NCBI GenBank assembly: GCA_936432065.2
Contig: OW386285.2
Span: 367,475,249-367,539,248 of the forward strand
Origin: Rutpela maculata
Lineage: Eukaryota > Arthropoda > Insecta > Coleoptera > Cerambycidae
Direction of reading: 5' to 3'
DNA: 64,000 nt
A program made the translations under genes and the position numbers. Under the pieces are notes generated by a model that made no database searches, was not told the origin of the DNA, and was given only the letters and a program-made list of their open reading frames with translations. This document shows, piece after piece, positions 22,773-37,700 of the stretch. Numbering within the stretch: the stretch's first letter is position 1; each line of letters opens with the position of its first letter.

Positions 22773-25700
22773 CTGAAATTTAAAGTGCATATTGTCATGT
22801 ACAAGTAATAATTGGACTATTATTACATGTTTTCCTCACACAAGGGCATAGCGAAGGCTCTACGAACCATAGATTGACATACGGCTATTTAAAAAAAATA
22901 GAAAACTTGAATAACAAAATAGAAGTCATAAAAGAAATAGCAACTAATAGGCTATTGTCTATGTACAAAAAAAGAGGGTTGAAAGGAACTAAAACGTTAA
23001 AGCACCTGTTGCACCTGTTGAGTACTTCTGAAGTGCTTTGGCCATCAATTTTCATACCGTATAGTAATATTACAATTCATTCAGAAGCAGAACCGATGAC
23101 TGCTGGACTTGCATTTGACAAATAAGTTGTAGGCCGAAATTTAAAAAAGAACGTAAAAATTGGAAGAAAGTAAATAAAAGTAACACTCTTCGAAACGCTG
23201 TATCTAGGTTTCTATTTGTCGTAGAGACTTTTACCAGCCACCATTTCAACGGGCGTAAAGTCAGCTTTCAGTTTAATATAATAATGTCTCCACCTAAATT
23301 CCCTCAGAAAAAAGTTACAGGACGAAATTTGAAAAAAAATAGTCAAAATTAGCAAAAAAAGTTAAAAGTTGCAAACTTTGAAACGCTATATCTCGGTCAC
23401 TATTAATCGTAAAACTGTTTACAAAATCTCATTTTAACGAGTAAAACGCCAGCTTTTTTGTTATGCAGCAATGTCTATGCCTAAACGTACCCGAAAAATA
23501 GTTACCGGCTAAAATAAAAAAAAATAAAAAATTGCGTTTTTTCGTTTTTTTTTTGTTTTGTTTTTTTGATGTATTTTTGTAAAAAAAAATTTTTTTGACT
23601 TCTGAAATTGCCATTTCGATTGGAAATTTAAATCTCTACAGACTTTTCTATTGACGTGTTTATACAAAAAATTCATAGTTTTCGAGCAAAAAAAATATGA
23701 ACAGTGGACTTTTTTACTTCGATCTCAAAAACGCACCACTTTAAATGATAGCACTCCGCAGTTTTTTCATATCTTGGGGTCAATTGAACATAAGAAACAA
23801 TAAAAACCCTTTAACGTTTTAGTTCCTTTCTACAATACATGGACAATAGACTATAATAACGGTTTTTCAGTGAATATAATAGATTCCTTATTTGCAAAAA
23901 ACACAAATATATTACGAGTAAAATCTAGCCTAAAATTAAAGAAACATCCAGAAAAAATGTTGTATCTCTGACATATTATGGCCCCTTGTCTGAAAGAATT
24001 TCATACGTGCTATCAAATCATATCATTCAAATAGCATTCAAATCTAGCAAGAAAATATAAAATATTTTCTATAATGCCAAACAGAAAACAGATAAAAAAA
24101 GTATCAAATCAGGGGTTATAAGCTCTCGTGTGAAGAACACAATAGCTGTTATATTGGTCAAACAGGAAGGGCATTTAATATAAGATACTCTGAAAATCAT
24201 TTGAAAAAAGTAAAAGTAATCAAACTTTGCAAATCGTTTTTTAGTAACCAACCATAATTTTCCGTGCATAGATAAACTAGAGATTTTACATTATTCAACA
24301 GAATTTAGAAAATTATAAAATACTATATTAGAAGCAACTGAAATTTACTAACAGAAATAACCCAAATACTACCCATAAAGCTAAACAAACTGGAGAGAAA
24401 ACAATGAGGATATAATTATTAACTGATTTTAAATTAAATATCAGTGATAATGGAGAGAAATTAGAGCAAAGAAAGTACAAGAATATAATCAATAATTTCT
24501 GGTGAAAGCATGTTTATTGCCTTGAAAATAAGGATGACATCATTATTCAATTTTCCTTTGGTTTGTGTACGAGTCTTTTTGTCTTTACCAAAATTATGAA
24601 ACCTGTTATGCAATATTAAGATATTGAGGTTTTATATTGAATTATGTCGAAATTTGAACATCTGTGGTAATATCTAACACGAAATAGTGACACTACAATG
24701 TGTAATAATTTCAATCAAGATAATTACGATCGAACTTCACTAAAGTTCATTTGTTCGTTTAACAATATTCATATTTTATAACAGTATACTGTTTAATATC
24801 TTTTGGTATTAGTTAATATTCTTTATGAACCCACTTATAAAAACACTTACATGAATAATTTTTATATCGTAATCTTCGCAATGCAAAAATTCCAGATGAG
24901 CTTCGGAACATAGTTTTTGTGCTCTTCTTTGAACAAACTGTTCGCAGTCAAAAGATCTCTGAGTAACTATTAGTTGCATTTCGGTCACTTGGTCTACTTT
25001 AAATTCTGGTACTACATCTAAATGTTGCTCTGTTAAATTTTGCACTAATAATGGTATTTCTATTGGAATATTGTAGTCATCTAGAAAACAAAAAAAAAAC
25101 ACATACACATACAAAGTGATACACTTGTGTAGACGCCATTATATTTTTGAGTCTGCCTACATTATGTATCCCATAATTTCTAGGCAATTCATTAAGTAAA
25201 GTATAATAAATATAAACTAAAAATCTTTAATGTAGACAGGCTTCCTCCCCAATGAAAATGAATTACAACTATAATAAGGGTTCAAACAAAATAATAAACG
25301 AAGTGCATACCTAGAATTTATCTGAGTCTCTGCACAGGACACAAAATGTGTCAGTTATAATAGTTTTCATTGAGATGAAAAATTAAAAGGCCAACGTTAT
25401 TTCATAATATTTATTAAGATAATTTTTCTATTATTTGTTTGTTTTATTATAGTTGTTCACAGCTTTATTGAATAAATGATGGTATGTTGCCTTCTCCATT
25501 GTGTTTACTTCTAAAGATACAGTTTTGGAGAGGATATTAAATTGGAGGTTTGGCAATATTGGGTTTTTGTTTTTATCTATTAAATACACCTCATTATTAT
25601 CCATACAAATCAACACCATAGACACTAACCTTTCTGATCATCTGGGTATAGAAATGCATCTCTATCTAAAAGGTGCAAAAATCTAGTCAACACACGAGAG

Positions 25701-28700
25701 TTAACCACAACTGACATTAGACTAGAAAAACTTTACAAATATATTGAAAGTGCTAACTGGAACTTTTTCGACGACATTTAGTGTACTGTTGATGACAAGT
25801 TTGAAAAGTTCACACATTACATAATTAATGCTATTGAAACATGTTTACCCGAAAAATCCAAAATAATAAGTACTCTAACTCCAAAAAGGTTATCTGATTC
25901 AATGACTCAGGCTCAAGCCTAAAATTAATAAACAACCTACAACCTATACAATAAAAACTCACCTCTCACGAGAACAGAAAACTTTATCGTAAAAATTATC
26001 ACCATGAATTGGCAAAAGCAAAAAAAATGCATATGACAGTTACGTAAGAAACTCTTCAAGGGAATAATAAAACACACCTTACCTAATAATCAAGTTATTC
26101 CATCTGAAAATCTGGATGCTAACTTAAATTTTTTTCTCAAAATCCTTGAAAATATAAACACTAAGATCGCTGACACCGATCTGATCGTAACCTTTATATT
26201 GTGAACAATAAAATACATTCAACTATCCAGTTTAAAAAAAACAAGATATATTGACATAAAAAAATGTTATACAGCAAAAGTAAAGATGCCTACAACATTA
26301 GCGTTAATATTATAAAAACTTTGGTTAACTTAATAATCTATCCCTTAGGGCCGTTACTTTCTGTCAACGTTAAACGTGGTTAAACTTTAACCGTCGGCCA
26401 AATCATTGAAAGTACAATTGTTTCCATGGTAACTGAATTGGTTTGACCCACCGTTAACGTTTAATCGGGTTTAATCGGGACCGAAAGTAACGGCCCTTAA
26501 TCTTACTTATTAACCAATGCATATTATCCAATACCCTTCCAAAGATACTAAAACTATCCAATCATCCCAATTTATAAAGAAAAGGTTCGGTATACGATCC
26601 AAAAAATTATTGCCCAATATCACTAGTACCAATTAGTGCACATTTTTTAAATTTTTCTCAAAAACCAAATTAATGACTATTTCAAGGTATATAACCTTTT
26701 TTTACTTTGGGCAATATGGTTTTCGAAGTAAGCGTTCCACGTATCCCATACTATTTTAATAAAAAAAAATTACTGCGTCATAATTATGATAACACTCTTA
26801 AACTGATTCAATCTTGTCTTTCTCATAGATACCATTATGTTTCCCACAATATTCCCAAATCATTCACAGAGTTCCTCAGAGATCGGTCCTTGGACCCATA
26901 CTTTTTCTCATATATAAACTATCTCCATAGAACCAATGCGAATGCCCAATTCACCCTTTTTGCTGATGATGCCACCATACCAGGATAAATCACCAGATAT
27001 TTTAACGGAAAATATGGAAGAACACAATCAAATATTAAAACAAACAAATAATGCCTAAATGAAAGCAAGACCCAATCGCTCAATTTCTCCTTATGACAAA
27101 TGAATGCCAACAACATGGACATTATAAAATTCCTGGGTGTATATCTAGATCTTGCATGAAAATGGGAAAAAAATGTTGTTAACCTCTCATGTCAGCTGTC
27201 AGAAAAATGCGACTTCATACGTAACTGTGTCACAAGATAACAACCCCATATCATAGCTTCTCTCGTTCAACAATGACATACTCAATACTTAACTGGGCAC
27301 TCAACTTATACCTTTAATCTTTGGTCTGCAATGAAAATGCATTAGAATTATTGTAGGAATCAAGTATCGAGATCACTGCTAAGAGCATTTTATTAGGCTT
27401 GGTATACTCACGGTATCATGTGTTTATATATTCAAGAGCCTCATTCATACCAAAGAAAATATCACAATTACTATATAGGAAATACAAAATTTCTTACGTC
27501 TTATAAGGTCAATAAATGGATGCTAGCGTATTAAATTCTTTAACATCCAACCAATATAAAAAGCTTACATATTAATCAGTTCAAACATAAAATTAAGACA
27601 TACCTAAAGTAAAAAAGCCTTTTATAATTTTGTTGAAGAATACCTCGCAAATAATTTCTCCGACATGTAGTTTATATGTGTAGAGTAGTATTATTATGAG
27701 ATGACAACAAAAAATATGCGCAGAAACGAGTTTGTGCACCTCATCATTCTAAGCCAATAAGAACGAATTACGTGACATTCAATGTCGACACTAGTGGCGG
27801 CGATGGCCTGCGGTAGAGCGGTGGCAGTGGAATAATGATAAATAAAATAACTATATTAGGCAAAGTTTAGTACAAATTACTATTCTTACACTTCTCCTGA
27901 AGAAAAGTTACTCGTTAACAGTTGGCAAGTTTTAATCTACTCTATTACACAGCTCCTTGACCGCAAAACTTTTATCGCAATTACATATCCCTATACCTCA
28001 GATGACGCTATGCAACTGGTAAAAATATTCACGCATGTTGGCTCTGCCCCTGTCATCTTCTCATAATAATACTATTTAGAAACCTAGGACATTCTCTTCT
28101 GCCAACCAATAAACACTTTATTTTGATTATATCCAACAAAATATTTTTTTTCTACGACTGGGGAAAAAAGTGAAAAACGTGAAAAAAATAACATTATTTC
28201 ACTCCTATGTATAGATCCATGGATGCACTGAAAACAACTGAAGTTGTCTCACGATCTTCGCTTTAGAAACGTCAAATTATGAATTTGTTTTGACGTTCAA
28301 GCTAATTTTTAAATTTATTTGTCTAAACATGGAAATTGAGGACTGTTGTTGAAAAAATATTGTATGAAACTCATGCATTAAGAGGGGACAATGCTAATCA
28401 CAAAGTTTCATCGGTAAAGCTAAAGCTGAAGTGGAGCGAGAGGTAAGTAGTATGGCTATTATAGGGCATCTGCACGTGACATCACAACTAACCTCAAAAA
28501 TATGTGTTTCTTATATGTGTATTACGCAGCTGTTATTAAAATTTCTGCCTGGTTATCGTATTTTCAACTAAAATCTAGTTCAGTGTAATGTTTATGAAGT
28601 TCTGAATACTTTGTCCTAATAAAATAGGATTCTTTTTGTAGGTTGGAAATCTAACCTGTAATTAGCAGTCTATTTTTATTAATCAACAATATTGAAAAAT

Positions 28701-31700
28701 TATTTACATGAATTTTTAAATATTTGTTTGGAGCCAGTACGGCTTCAAGCTAAAAATGTGTATACAAACATTAAAAATGAGAATAAACTTGAAAAACTTA
28801 AAATTTAAGGTTATGTTGGTTACATGATGCAGATGCCCTATTGTAGTGCTGTAGGTGGCACCATCTATAAAAAAGCACTGCACTAAAAATCTTGACTGGG
28901 AAAAAGCACTTTTTAGCTGGCGTTATTAAACTGAAAAAAAGATATTCTTATGGATAAATGAATACTACACTTCTATTGAAGAACATTTTTAGCTAAAACT
29001 TGTTTATTAGGAAGATCTCTCTTCACATTGGCTAATAAACAAGTTTTAGCTAAAAATGTTACTCAATAGAAGTGTAGTATAAGAATATCTTTTTTTCAGT
29101 TTAATAACATGAGCCAGTTCTCTAAAAAATGCTTTTTGCTGGAAAGGGTCTAGCCGTACTTCCATGGCGAAACTGCCCCCGATAGGAACCTATATCCTAA
29201 CCTATGTTATATTGTAGAGGGCGCTAATAGTAGTTGATAGAGTAGATATTAGCTCTATATCTTAGTTAATTGAGGAGCTATTTGAAAAAAAGTGTCCGGA
29301 GACGACTATTTTTCAAAGCGATATATCTTAGTAAATTTTAAAGCTAGAGAAATAAAACTAAATGGCAGTGTCATGGTACACTTTACAGTTTATTTTATAG
29401 CATTTCCTATGGACCAAGCCTAAATAAAAGTATTTAAAAAATGCAAAGACAAATTTTGTCAATCGATTTCTATCAGATCTAATTGAATTACCACTTTGAA
29501 AAAAATATATAATAATTGTCTATGTCTTGCCTAACAGCACGCCAAGTTTCATTAAAATCCAAGAGGTGCAACATGTCGAAAAAAAAATTTAAGTAAGTGG
29601 ACCACCTTAAACGACCACTATGTTGACGCTTCTAATTTGCATTACATTTCATTAATCTTTGGAAAAGTTGAGTTTTGACAGCTCATAAAACGTATATCAA
29701 CGGTTGGTGGTGTCAACTAGAATATTACAATGTTTTTTTGATCTACTTTTATAGTGACTATAGTCGGTCTCAGTTAAGAATGCAGTTGTTTACGTTATGA
29801 GCGGAGCACAATTTACAGGATATGGAAATTCCCAAGTAAGTGGAATCCCCCCATGGTTGACTCAAGCCAGTTGGTACATAAAATAAAAATTAACGGTTTA
29901 AATTAGCTTTTATTTGGCACTTTTCTTATATACATTGAAATTGAAATACATTGAAATTATTTAATTCATATTGTGTTATAAGAAATGGGTAAACCTACTA
30001 CTTGCTTGTGCTCGATATCATGCGAGCTGTTCTTGTCTCTGCCGTTCTGAACTGAATCTTTTTTAATCTCTCTCATATACCTGCCTAAAAAGTGTACACA
30101 AATATCATAACCTCCGTGTAAGTGCATGACCACGTCGTCACGTCGGTGCACCGCACAACGCACATAGCACCGCACTTCGCACATCGCACACTGAAATTAA
30201 ATAAACCATTATTTTAAATGAGAGTGGCCAAATCGACGCCCCTCGCACATCGCACAATAAAATTAAAAAGAACCATGCTCTTAAATGAGAGTGATGAAAT
30301 CAACAACTTGAGCTTCGCACATCGCACAGCGTTTAGCACAGGCGATACCGTGTTTGTGTATCATTATTTGTAACAAAAGAGATAACTATAACTAGAGCAG
30401 TCTGATTTTAATAAAAATGGAAGGAAATAGCCGAACAATATATGAACAATTAGTACAATTTCTTTTGTATTAATATTCATAAATATCATAAAACAATAAA
30501 ATAAACTTCTATGTGCGATGTGCGCTGCGCGAGAGAGATCAAGGATTCATCTCAGAACGGCAGAGACAAGAACAGCTCGCCTGATATCGAGCACAAGCAA
30601 GTAGTAGGTTTACCTATTTCTTATAACACTTGACATTTTTAGAGGATTTACATCTATAATGAGCTTTCATTAATCTAAACAAAATATGCTGCAATATGAA
30701 TTAAATAATTTCAATGTATTTATAAAAGAGCCAAATGCCAAACAAAAGCCAATTTAAACCATCAATTTTTATTTTATGTACCAACTGGCTTGAGTCGGCC
30801 ATGGGGGATTCCACTTACTTGGGAATTCCCATATCCTGTGTAAACTGTGCTCCGCTCATAACGAAAACAACTGCATTCTTAACTGAGACCGACTACAGTC
30901 GTCACTATAAAAGTAGATCAAAAAAACATTGTAATAGGCTAGTTGACACCACCAACCGTTGATGTACTTTTTATGAGCTGTCAAAACGCAACTTTTCCAA
31001 AGATTATTGAAATGTAATGCAAATTAAAAGCGTCAACATAGTGGTCGTAAGGTGGCGGTCCACTTACTTTAAATTTTTTTTCGACATGTTGCACCTCTTG
31101 GATTTTAATGAAACTTGGCGTGCTGTTAGGCAAGACATAGACAATTATTATATATTTTTTTCAAAGTGGTAATTTCATTAGATCTGATAGAAATCGATTG
31201 ACAAAATTTTTCTTTGCATTTTTTAAATACTTTTATTTAGGCTTGGCCCATAGGAAATGATATAAAATAAACTGTAAAGTGTACCATAACACTGCCATTT
31301 AGTTTTATTTTCCTAGCTTTAAAATTAAGATATATCGCTTTGAAAAAAAGTCGTCTCCGGACACTTTTTTTCAAATAGCTCCTCAATTAACTAAGATATA
31401 GAGCTAATATATACTCGATCAACTACTATTAGCACCCTCTACAATATAACATAGATTACAATATAGGTTCCTATCGGGGGCAGTTTCGCCATGGAAGTAC
31501 GGCTAGACCCTTTCTCTTAGTACAATGCTGTTTTAGTAGATGGAGTCATTTCGATATAATTAAAAATGATTGCAAAAATAATTACATTTATAACCGACGA
31601 GCACTCATTTCGTGTATTTAAAGCTTGGTCTCGATGTGTTCTTGACCTTTCAGGCGTGATTGTAAGTATAGAGCAATGATAAAGAAAGTACTAATGTTAA

Positions 31701-34700
31701 CACTAGACAACCAACCCTAACAGCTTTCTGTACTTTATTGGCTCATTTCCGCCCACTCCCCTCTGATTTGATCGCATTGCTCTCTTAAGTGCCTTTTTTT
31801 TCTTCCCATTCGTGAAAAAAAGTACCGCTTTATGCACTTGTTACATAAGTTCCACTATTATATAAGTTATACACATATTGTATTGTACTAGTTTGTTCTT
31901 TATTTATTTTAATATTCTTCTTTTAAGTGTTTATATTTGCGTGATTCACATCAATAGATCATTACTATTATTATTGAGATATCCTTATTGGTCCAAAAAC
32001 ATATGAATTTAAGTGAGGTTATATAAATATCTAACTACGACTTACCTCTGCTTTGTCCCGAAACCAAGGAACTGTTTTCAAAATCTCCATTAGAATATCT
32101 GCGAACGACTTTCTTGATCCATTTAGGCGTTTCCATTTTGGGATCTACTATAAGCAAACCATTATGGTTAAACCGATTATCACTTGAGGTAGAAACATTG
32201 GACGATCTTAATATCAGTCTCGAATCAGAATCTGAACAGTCACTATCCAGACTAGGGGAATAAACATAAAACTTTCTAGCTGACTCTTTAGGGCTGATGG
32301 GAGATTTGGAATGATGAGGGGAATTTCGAACTGAGGGACAATATAAATTACGAGCACCACTTGGGGAAAATTGTCCGTTACGAGAATTAGGTGATTGCAT
32401 GGGCGAACGTAAACCTGAAGATCTAGGACTTAAAAATAGCGAGTTGAAATCTGGAGAGCGAATACAGCGATTCTGTGACCTGTACAAATATCTCCGTTCC
32501 CGGCGAAGCGAGTTGAATGGTACAATATTTTCGCTGTTATCTTCAGAAAATTCATACTTTTTCTCAGCAAGTCTTTTCTTTCTAAATGAACTTATTTTCT
32601 CATACTTTTCGTTTTCTTCGATAAATTCGTACGCCTTTTCAGCTATTTTTTTGTCTATTTTAGTTTTTTCTACTGGTTTTTGACCACCTGAACTTTGGGG
32701 TACCGAAAATAAATATTCTTTGCTGGTAGTTTGCAAGCGTTTTAAACGAGGATCTACAATATTTTGGACTAGTGTGTTGTGATAGCTTTTGCCTGTGACG
32801 TTCAACGGTTCACAACTAATATTTAGTTCATGAAAAGGCTTATTACATTCATTAGATTCTAAGTCATACTCACTAAAGTCTTCTAATATGGCATCAACTA
32901 TACTATTTGTTCCAAAATGTTCACTAGGTGATTCGGAAACTTCACTTAACGTATCGTTAAATATTTGAGTAGGTGTATGCGAAGTCGATTTTACTTCATC
33001 ATCCTTTACTAGACTAGGTAAGGAGATGCTCATTAGGGGTGGTTCTGAAGTGGAAATATTTAATATGTGAATGTGATGCCCCGTGTTAATAACTAAGTGG
33101 TTTGGGTACGCCAAGGAAATGTATGGATCAAAAGTTGGAGTTGGTTGAGACATGGAAAACATGTAGTGGATCATAAACCCATGTTTCGTGCACCATCCTT
33201 GATTTACAGATTCTGAAAATAGAAAGAGATTACACGTTTAAATATACATATGATAGAAGTGTAGTAATTACCCACAATGCAGTGGGCTATGACATTATTA
33301 TTTGACATTTTATATTATTATTTCATCAAAATGGGTCACATAGAAGCAGAAAAGTTTTAAATATTTTCTCTTTATGTATAAAATAATAATAATAATAATA
33401 TTTAATGTGTGATGTCAGGTTTTTGAGCAAGAACTTACACAAAAATATTAGATCTGGGTATTCAGGTGAAATCACACATGCACTCAAAAGGTCATTCAGT
33501 GCACAAATAAGTTATTTGCATGCCCCAGCTGGACAAAAAAAAGAAAACAACATTAGAATGTAAATGAGTCGCTTCAAAAAAAAGCGACTAGAGTACAGAT
33601 TTTTAACTGATTTTTCCGATATTGAATATCAGTGTCAGTCGATTCCTATCCCAAATACAATTGTTAGTTAAAAACTAAATAGATAAGACTTACCATCATT
33701 CGGTGCAAAATTTCCAGGACAATGTTTGCAATTCTTAGGCGAGGGTAGAGTTAAAATTGAGATATATACTAAATCTGGATTTGTAGCACTGAAATAAAAA
33801 AATTAAATAATTCATCATTTAAAAAAATAATCATAACTGAAAAAAATAATAAAAATATTCCATATGTGCTTTGGATGTACATTAGGTTTGCTATTAGTAA
33901 TAATTAAAACAATGTAAGCACAGGTTCCATGCATGACGGAGGGGGAGGGTCAGTTGGTACCGCAGTACCAGGCCTTGGGCCAGATACAAGCAAATCAGGA
34001 CCGGTTTATCAATGCAGGGTAAAAATTGCGTGTTAACCAACCTCCAGATAATTTAAAAATCACGTCAAAGTGAGTGTTAAACCCGCATCTGTTTATCCAC
34101 TACATTTTATGGTGTAGGTTATAAAGCACTTGAATAACCTGAGGTTGGTAAAGCCAGAGAACTTACACCACAGAGAAACGACAATATCGGAGGTTGCTTT
34201 GATATTTTATGGCCCGGTTCTAATGTCATTGAACATAAGTGAAACACAACATTTTACACCGAGAGAACTTTAAAGTTTGATATACACTGAAAACAATTCG
34301 ATATAATATGTTACTATAACACATATTAAATATAATTAATAATAATAATAATATAATATAATGACAACTATACAACCTATCTCGTACATGTGTATACGAA
34401 AACGGTTAACGCGGGAAGCTTTGCTGTTGCTTCTCTGGTAACGCTTTTTACACTGTTGCCAGCTCTAGGTTGATTGTTATTAGTCAAAAAATGTGTTTTT
34501 TTTTTTTAGTTTTTAAAGTTTTTGTTACCAAGTTAAAAACATTTGGTTGTCTTTGTCAAAAAATAACTTGACAGTGACAGCAATGAGCAACAACAATTAT
34601 AATATAAACTATTTATAATAGCTTCTGGTTAATAGTTATATTTCTATTTAAAAAAAAATAAGGTAGGCAGAGGCTCCAACCTTTTATCAGCAGAGTGGTT

Positions 34701-37700
34701 GCTATTAATTAAAATAGCAAATAAACATAAACAGGTCATAGATTAAAAAAAAAAACTGATGGAGGAACAAAGAAGCTTCTAGGCACAAAATTAAGATTTG
34801 TTGACATTTATTCAACCTCCAGCAGTTAATACAAAAAAAACTACCAGTTGTGTAATATCTCAATGTCAAAAACAAACAAAAACAATTATAATATAAACTA
34901 GAATATTTTTCGGACAGTTATATTTTTATTTGAAAAAAAAAAAATGAAATGAAACCCAACAAAAGTAGGCAGAGGCCCCAATTTTTCATCAGTAGAGCGG
35001 TTGCTATTAACTATAATAGCAAATAAACATAAACATAAACCAGAGATGCTATTCTCAACAACACTCGTGAAATTGAATGCACGCGTTAATATGAATACAG
35101 TATTGCGAAGTATCTCGGTTATCTTAATTCTCGACATAGCATTACGAACGTTCGTCATGCGATGTGAAAAATGCTAATGGTCAATATAACACTGTCTAAA
35201 GGTGTTATTCACATATGATGTGTCTTTTTTAACTTCACAAAATATAGCATTCGAGCAATAACAATGAACAGAGTAGTGCCGTAGTGCCTACAAAAGTTAT
35301 TTTTGTTATCAAACTACATGTCAACTCTTTAAGCACAATTATATGATTTATCTGCGTTTTTCTAAAAAATTTTGCACTAGCAATGACTTCGTCTTAACCT
35401 ACAAACCAACTGTCATAACTGCACGCAAATTCGTCACGACCACCCAAAGTCCGTTTGCTGTTATTGTGTGTGCCAAAGGCGCGTACGAGTTAATGTGAGT
35501 GCACGAGAATAACAAAATGTTGAAATTCGTTCGACTCGCATAGATTGCGAATAACCTTGGGCATTGCGACTGCTTGAGAATAGCATTCCAGTGTGAACAC
35601 TAACTCATAATTTTTCCTGATTTATACAGGTTTTCAAAGACATTTTAATCAAAATTCCAGAAAATTTTACTGATGCTTGTCAAAGAATAAACAATTCTAT
35701 ATTATTAATAAAAAAAATTCATTAAGACAAAATATAATTGAAAAAAACAATAAATTCTTTAGCGGCTTACTTATGTAACAAATTAAATTTCTCATACTAA
35801 AAAATCTTTTAAAAACTATTTTATTAAAAATAAACAACTAAGAAACAAACTCGCTTGTAGTGTAATTTAAGTAGGGTACTACTTGTTACGAGCAAAATAA
35901 TACGACCAACCTTTTCAATAAATAATAACTAGTTTACACAATTTCAAACTACGTTTACATGATGGCTCAGACGAGAAGCAAGATAGTAGATTTACACAGT
36001 GGCTCTCGAATGAACATTTTTGATATAAGTAATTTCAATTAATTTTCCCCGACTTTCTTTTATAAATTTATGTATTCCCTGACTTTTTCCCGATTCCAGA
36101 ATTAAAATATAATTCGGTGTTTTCACAAATTTTAAAATCTCATTGACTGTGAAGGTAATACTAATTATAACTAAAAACATTTGAATTTTCACAACCAGTT
36201 GGGTAATATCCAAAAAAAAGTATTTTTAAATTTGAATTAAAATTTTACCGCCCAAAACACAGCCATATTGTTGACGTCATCGGTTATATTGATGGTAAAT
36301 ACTTAACCTCAAAAATACATATCTTTTAAAAATTTCTGAGTAATATGTCACTATTATGAAAATTTCTGCTAGGTTCTCGTATTTTCAACTAAAATCTTGT
36401 GCAATGTAATGTTCATAAAGTTTTAAATATCTTCTCCCATAAAATAAGGCGATTTTTGAAGGTTGGAAATCTAACCTATAATTAGCAGCCCATTTTTAGT
36501 AATCAACAATATTGAGAAATCTATGCGTCAATTTTTAAAAGTTTGCTTGGAGCAATACTGGTTTCAAATGAAAAGAGCGAATATAATCATTAAAAATTAC
36601 AATAAACTTAAAAAACCTAAAAGTTGAGGTTATGTTGGTTATATTAATGCAAACGATGATGTCACATCCCGTTTTGTATAATACCCGTTCAGTTATTCAG
36701 TTTTGTTATTTATTTGTTGAAATTTTAAATTGGTAGATGAAAGAATGGTGTTTAAATATTGGTAAGTGCTTTAATGTATGGAGTACTTCATTTTAATAAT
36801 ATCAAAAAAGCATATTTGCATACTGTGAGAACACCCAATTATAGTGCTCAGTGTGTGTAACTTATATATGCGTCATGGCCCTTTTTGTATAGGAACTTGT
36901 CATCTGTCGGCTATAGAAACATTTTCTGGAATATCATCATTTAAGAAAGTAAAATACCGGGTTAGCACCAGGGTACCATCAGGTCAGGCCAAGTAGCAGC
37001 GAACGTGTTAACCTCTGGCAAAGAGAGAAGCTTGAGCTAAATTAACTCTGAGTTTAACTCAAGGTTACTTTTAACCTGGACCAAAATAAACACTTTATCC
37101 TGGAGTTAGCGCTTAATCCCGTAGCAAACTAACCTAACCCTGTACTATGGTTTCTACAGATCATTTCTATGGCTAAAATCGACATTTTTTAAGTAAGTAA
37201 ATAAATAATTGGCCATATAATTATGAAAATATATAACCTAAAGCTATTGGTTTCGGACCGTCATCCGAATGGGTGCACGTATCTGCCTCCTCGGAGGTAC
37301 GATTCCTTAATAATTTAGTGAATGTCTCGGTTGAGCTTTGTATGTATAAAAATAAACATTTAGTCTGAAAGTTTGTCGTCAGTGTAAGATTGAAAATGTT
37401 TGTTTTGTAACAATTTTTGCATTATCATTCGGGTATGTATATATTATATTTCTAATACAAATCCTGTAAAATCGGTGTCGAAATAAGAATGGAACCGATG
37501 CATTTCTCGGAAAAAAAAAAAAAAACTAGATACACACATTTAAGAAGGCATACAAAAAATTGGCAGGATTAGGCAGCAATAAATTACAGATGATTGTTAA
37601 AGAATTTCTTTTTCTATAATGTAGCGTTTACTTTATCTGCTTATACTTGCGATATCATCTACAAATACATATTTTTTTTAATTGGTTTTATTAAGTTTGG

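Noticed and set aside
29966..30184. Minus-strand 72-codon frame in the palindrome loop
   Set aside because: It overlaps the CGCACATCGCAC tandem repeat and the arm edge of the 2.4-kb palindrome and has no family features.
35992..36213. Minus-strand frame with LESGKSQGIHKFIKESRG
   Set aside because: This is how CCCTGACTTTTTCCC-type low-complexity repeats read in this frame; no start context or neighbouring exons support a gene.
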